The notes below the pieces were generated by a model. That model did not search any database and was not told the origin of the DNA. It saw only the letters and a program-made list of their open reading frames with translations. From the NCBI RefSeq assembly GCF_964204865.1, contig NC_135257.1:2914001-2978000 (forward strand): a stretch of 64,000 bases of DNA, written 5' to 3'. Numbering within the stretch: position 1 is the first letter of the stretch; every line of letters starts with the position of its first letter. This document shows positions 59,386-64,000 of this stretch, piece by piece. A program made the translations under genes and the position numbers. The stretch comes from Styela clava. Lineage: Eukaryota; Chordata; Ascidiacea; Stolidobranchia; Styelidae.

Positions 59386-59431
<46 letters not shown>
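56425..59431 (+). mobile_element. L1 (Tx1-like) non-LTR retrotransposon, 5'-truncated
   Basis: A continuous ORF2 frame to the TAA-like end at 59274, a short 3' UTR and a 43-nt A-tail (59389-59431). The endonuclease domain is missing, so the copy was truncated during insertion. The open frame and unbroken A-tail indicate a young insertion. I could not find a target-site duplication. Confidence 0.9.
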
Positions 59432-59433
<2 letters not shown>

Positions 59434-60067
59434 AATCTCTTGAAGTCCACAGAAAATTTTGAAATAAATAAAAGTAATTTTTTGCATTCTATAAAAGGTC
59501 GTATATACATAATACAATCTAAGACAATCTGAAAAAAATGTGCTACCGAAGGGTGCCATATTTAAAGCCATGCCCTTTTTTCGAAATGTGGAAAGTTATC
59601 TTGGTTAAGATGTTTTCGGTAAATTACGGCAAGATTCATTTACAAATAATTTGCTGTCAAATCTCATTCTAGATTGGATTTAGACAAAATCAACTGATAG
59701 GCTGGAACCAAAACTTCTTTAGTTTTTGTATCTCTCGATATTAAATCATTTTTAACTGCTTTCCAGATGCCTAATTTTCAATTGTCCGATCTTACAAATT
59801 CATTAGCGTCTGCTCTGCATTTTCCTTGAACTGTTCGCTGCTCAGCAAGTGACAGCATTATGAATCGCGTTGTTCGCTTACGCTGTTAGGACGTTGTTAC
59901 GTCATAGGCATAGATAATAAATTGGACTAATATATAAGCTTTGCAGCGCAAAGGGAACCAGATCAAACTGAATTAAAAACTAGTTTTGCTGGCCGCACAC
60001 AATTCCAAATTGGCACTTCTCCGCGGGCCGCTCAATTTGGCCGCGGGCCGCACATTGCACACCCCTG
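59432..60067. other. Spacer with repeat fragment and hAT-like end
   Basis: Directly after the L1 A-tail is a fragment (AAAATTTTGAAATAAATAAA) shared with the repeat at 16975. At 60067 the sequence ends in GGGCCGCACATTGCACACCCCTG, which inverted is a typical hAT end (CAGGGGTGTGCAA...GCGGCCC). The other end of that element was not found. No gene recognised. Confidence 0.5.
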
Positions 60068-60426
60068 CCATAGAGTATACTTAAATTACCATTTCTTGAA
60101 ATTTATATTTTATTTATATTCTTACAACATTTGATACGCGGTAAATATTTCATATATTTCTATGAAAATTATAAATAATATAAATTTAGTGTATATATAT
60201 TTAAATTATATATATATATATGAAAAATTAAACGACCAAATTAAATTTTTTAATGCTAAAAGACTAAAGTTCCCAGTATACTCATTAGTACATTAATAAC
60301 AAGCTTAAGCGATTGGCAAGAATAATAAAGTTTATACTGAATTAATACAAGTTCTCAAATTTGCTTCCAGTCGGCTTGGGGCCTAACGGTTAAATTAGAA
60401 TGAGTTGAATATTCTACGATAAAAAC

Positions 60427-62822
60427 TTATTCATATATAAATTCGATTCCTGTTTCTTTCATCTTTTCTTCAACTTGTCTATCTATTTCATCAGATTGTT
60501 CCGCGGTAAAATAGTTTTTCCACTTGCCAATGGTTCCTGAAATATAATAACTCACTAAGAAAGGGAAGAATTAAAGACAAATATACAAATTCGTGGCTAA
60601 ACAGCATACAAAACTATCTAATAAATATACCAAAACACAAGTATTGCAGCATAATCTTATGACGCAACGAACTAATTTATAAAACTTTTGTACCTGTAAA
60701 GCATTGCTTAGTTGCATGGCGATTCATTCCATCTTCTGATTTCGATTCCATATCCGACTTCTTCATGTTGTCAATTGAACAATTTTTAACTATTTCATAG
60801 ATTTCGTCATCTGATAGTTCTACTCCCAAGAATTCTGACAACTCTTTTGTTTTTTCGAAAGGATTCTTGATATAAAACAAAATACATTTTGAGGTCAGGC
60901 TGTAAGAAATGTCATCTCATATCAATTACACAGTAATTCGCATTATACACTCATGTTTGTACGTATACAACGTATTCCATTTTTAAAGCTAGTTGTATGA
61001 TAAAATTTCAAAACATAGAAATATTTCAAAATTAAAATTTTTTAAACAGACATCTTTTAGATGGCTTGATTGAGTGATCATTTGTTGTTGTTCAGAATTA
61101 GTTCAATATGGATTACTTTTATCATTTCTTCATACACGATCAATATTGCATTCTTGTTGTTTTTTATATGCGGCAGCCAACTCAAAATGTGATCCAAATA
61201 TGATTCTCCTTTTCGTATGGCCAGAGGAAGAGGATCTAATTGAATAAAATTTTCTATTTATTTTCTAATTGATTATTTTATTATTTTCAATCCAATGTCG
61301 TTTGCCTGATAATTGATGCTTTTCAAAGGAATTTTTGTATTAGACAATTAAAAAAAAAGGTTTTCAATAAACGTTTTTTGACATTAAAGATCCCAGTTAT
61401 TTAACCAAAATACTTTGGACTAGACACTAAATCTTTGGTCTCTTTCTGGCATAAAATAATATTGTATGTAAATAATCGCTTTCACTAAACATTTTTCGAC
61501 ATTAGATTTTAGTTATTTAAGCAAAATACTTTGGATTATCGACTACATTTTTTGCATTTTCATAAAATAACATTGTTGTTTGTCCCCAGTCTGTGAATGC
61601 TATTACCTTTCATTTGTCGTTCAAAATAATCGTTTCAATCATCGGGTGAAAATCTTGCTAATTCACCCTGCCAAGGAAATCCCTTAACAAAATGAAAGAA
61701 CGATACCAGCCTGTCCTTTGGATTCCGCAATGTGTAAACGATCTGAAGAATGATCACAAATAAAATTTTTCATTGCTTGTTTATTCATATTTTGTAAATA
61801 CAATTTAAATTGTTTACTAAGTGGCATATAATACAGCTCTTCACTATGTTATATTTTACTTTTGTAAATCTATAATATCACTTCGAATGATCGATAGAAT
61901 ATTTTATTTCCAGAATTTTATTCTCTTAGCTTATATATACGTAACATAGGCTTGCCTTTATGTTCCTTTTTTCGTATTTTTCTAAATTCACCAATTCAGC
62001 TGGTAGATGTGTAACAAAATATCTTCTAGGTATAGGAATATTGTGCATGACATTGAACTTTGAAGCTAAAATATACGACGACAACCATCAAGCATAAGTT
62101 ATCACTTTGAAATAGCGACATTTGAGAAATCTACATAGTATTAAATAAATAACAAGCGTACTGTGTTTGGGAAAAACAATGTTGTAGTGTATATTGAATT
62201 GTCTATTTTGAATGGAAGTAAAAATCATCAGTGCTATATAGGGCTCATTGTATGTTATTTACGTTTTAAAATGCCAACAAACAGTATCAAAGCAAACCCA
62301 ATAGTAGGGCTACAAACGCGATAACATTGATCACGGTTTTTCTTAGTAAAAACAGTTGTAAGTGGGCATTCAATAGAATGATATGTATTTGTAACAATGT
62401 ATCTATTAATTTCTACAATAACCTACGTGTACATGTTTCAAGATACAAATGCGGTAAAGTGATATCTTTTGTCAGTTTATCAAGTTTTTCGTCTCTTCCA
62501 TACAATATCTGACGAATAATTTCTCGAGTCCATGTTGTGCCTAAAAAGAATACATAACTTGATATTGTCTGTCATTTTTCTGTTTCTTTTATTTGTAACT
62601 ATTTTTTAAACCTGTTTTTACACACGATGCCACCATCACTTCGTTTTCTCTTGGCTCATGATGATCGAATGCATAAGATACTGTATCTGGATGGAACTGC
62701 GGAATGAATAAATGATCATTCCATTCTAGAACTTTGTCTTCTGGAGAGTATGTGAAAGTATCTTGGAAATGGACGAAGTCTTTCTGGCACCATTCAGGTA
62801 GTTCTTGTTTTAGATTTGCCAT
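60427..62822 (-). pseudogene. Tandem sulfotransferase paralog with one in-frame TGA
   Basis: Seven exons: 62822-62612, 62540-62427, 62065-61956, 61742-61607, 61235-61117, 60865-60694, 60536-60427. Every length (211, 114, 110, 136, 119, 172, 110 nt) and phase equals that of the gene at 47098-49329, and all splice sites are intact, including the GC donor of intron 3. The motifs are VKTGTTW, VTHLP, RNPKD and GTIGKWK. Exon 4 has TGA at 61637-61635 (codon 181) where the paralog has TGG (Trp), in frame. This would end the protein before the acceptor and C-terminal regions. With no other lesion it is either a very recent pseudogene, a polymorphism or a base-call error. If real Trp, it would be a second 323-residue enzyme. 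Confidence 0.88.
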
Positions 62823-62879
62823 AGAGTTTATTATTTACAAAAAACACTGCAATTATATGAAAGGGCCAAGTCTTGCATA

Positions 62880-64000
62880 TTCAAATAAAATTTGATTGCA
62901 TTGAAATAATAATATATAAAAGAAAAGTGTCAACCTTCTTATATTTAAACTACCTTTGCTCGGTCGTAAAACTCCATAAAATGTATTTTGAACAAAACAC
63001 TGAACCTGACTTTATATCTGCCGTGTTAAATGTAGTAAAATCGTCATTATGATATAATAAAAGAGTTTATCCGTAAGAATGTAGCATGCGATATTATTTA
63101 TTTTAGAAATTAATTCAGTCCGATGGAACCATATCGTAACAACATGAATTATAATTAAACTTGAAAGAGATGTAACTTAACTATTCGATAGCAACAATAT
63201 TCATATTGTCATCCAAAAAAAACTACCAATCCCACTATTCCACAGACCCAGTAGATCAGGTGCTAAACAGGAAACGAAACCATAAGAATGATAAGCACTC
63301 GCGCTATTTTCCCCCTATAAGCAACAGTAATTAAATAAGAAGCTGTTCCATTTAATACTGCCATCCGAATTATATTTTTGTAGTCACTGTGTCTATTACG
63401 TTCGGATTTGGGTATAATCCACCCGTTTTAAGAATTTGAATTTAAGAATCCTACTTTTCTACAAGCCCAGTGAGGTCTTTCCTGTAGACAACAGTAATTA
63501 AATTAAAGATTGTGTATTCAATATTGACGTCTGAATTCTATTTTTGTAGTCACTGCATCTATTATAGATGCGGATTTGGGTAGAATCCAAGTGTTTTCAG
63601 GATTGGCATTCGTCAGATAGTCTAAGTCGTATTAATGATTCCTTATTGAATTTCACATATTAACGCTCTCGTTTTGTCCGTTTGCCACTACAAATCTTGG
63701 CGCAAACAATGTTTAATCCAAATGATGTGTGGTGTGGTACAAATGATTGGTCTCATAGGTTCTGTTGAAATATCACACATATCTAAAGTATTCAATCACA
63801 AATTATTATTAATTAGAAAATTTGCTGATAAATCATCTATCTATATTTCGGCAAAGTATAAGTACCTTAAATCACAAATTATTATTAATTAGAAAATTTG
63901 CTAATAAATCATGTATCTATATTTCGGCAAATTATGTGTACCTTGAATTGGCATTTAGTATATTCGATTCGATTTCCTGGTTTCGAACGGCTTTCCAAAG
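62880..64000. repeat. Duplicated upstream DNA beside the second sulfotransferase
   Basis: Matches 49410-49900 and then 52270-52740; a 75-80-bp segment (AATTAGAAAATTTGCTGATA...) is itself tandemly repeated near 63800-63950, as it is near 52540-52680. It runs off the window end. No exon was recognised. Confidence 0.75.

Noticed and set aside
59347..59571. Small frames over the poly(A) tract
   Set aside because: They are low-complexity Lys or Phe runs from the L1 tail.
61635..61637. TGA read as selenocysteine
   Set aside because: The paralog has Trp here, sulfotransferases are not selenoproteins, and no SECIS-like element was evident.
1..64000. CRISPR arrays, tRNA or rRNA genes
   Set aside because: No spacer-repeat array, cloverleaf with A/B boxes, or rRNA-like stretch was seen; the 64-bp array has no spacers.

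Overview
This is animal nuclear DNA, not bacterial or plasmid sequence. It is A+T-rich, its genes are split by short GT-AG introns with lower-case-like AT-rich spacers, and most of the window is transposable elements. The compact introns (71-346 bp), tandem cytosolic sulfotransferases and the mix of hAT, Gypsy and Tx1-type L1 elements fit a tunicate or another compact marine invertebrate genome. That placement is an inference and is weak.

Region 1 (1-28360) is a tandem segmental duplication. Copy A (1 to about 8880) matches copy B (about 11791-28360). Each copy carries, on the minus strand, a small gene that I could assemble from splice sites: signal-peptide exon, two Ser/Thr/Asn-rich exons and a Cys-rich last exon, all joined by phase-1 introns. 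In copy B it is complete (169 codons). In copy A exon 2 is frameshifted and has lost its donor. I do not recognise this protein. The two copies also act as filled/empty-site controls for each other, so many transposon insertions (Gypsy, hAT MITEs, a mariner MITE, anonymous repeats) can be bounded exactly.

Region 2 (28360-31400) holds a short non-autonomous hAT, a 61-bp-arm hairpin, and a decayed relic of sulfotransferase exons 5-7.

Region 3 (about 31450-45440) is one very decayed Gypsy element blown apart by nested insertions: a ZMYM1/DUF4371-type hAT (33259-36263), a long-TIR MITE (37487-37714), and a second hAT (38181-45046) that itself contains a younger, minus-strand Gypsy element (about 38480-44711).

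Region 4 (45900-64000) is a sulfotransferase cluster. A complete seven-exon cytosolic sulfotransferase (47098-49329, minus) and a tandem paralog (60427-62822, minus) share every exon length and splice phase, including a GC-AG intron. The downstream paralog has one in-frame TGA in exon 4 and no other visible lesion. Between them lie duplicated upstream DNA, an anonymous repeat family with a 3 x 64-bp array, a mariner remnant, a hAT MITE and a 5'-truncated Tx1-type L1 with a long open reverse-transcriptase frame and a 43-A tail.
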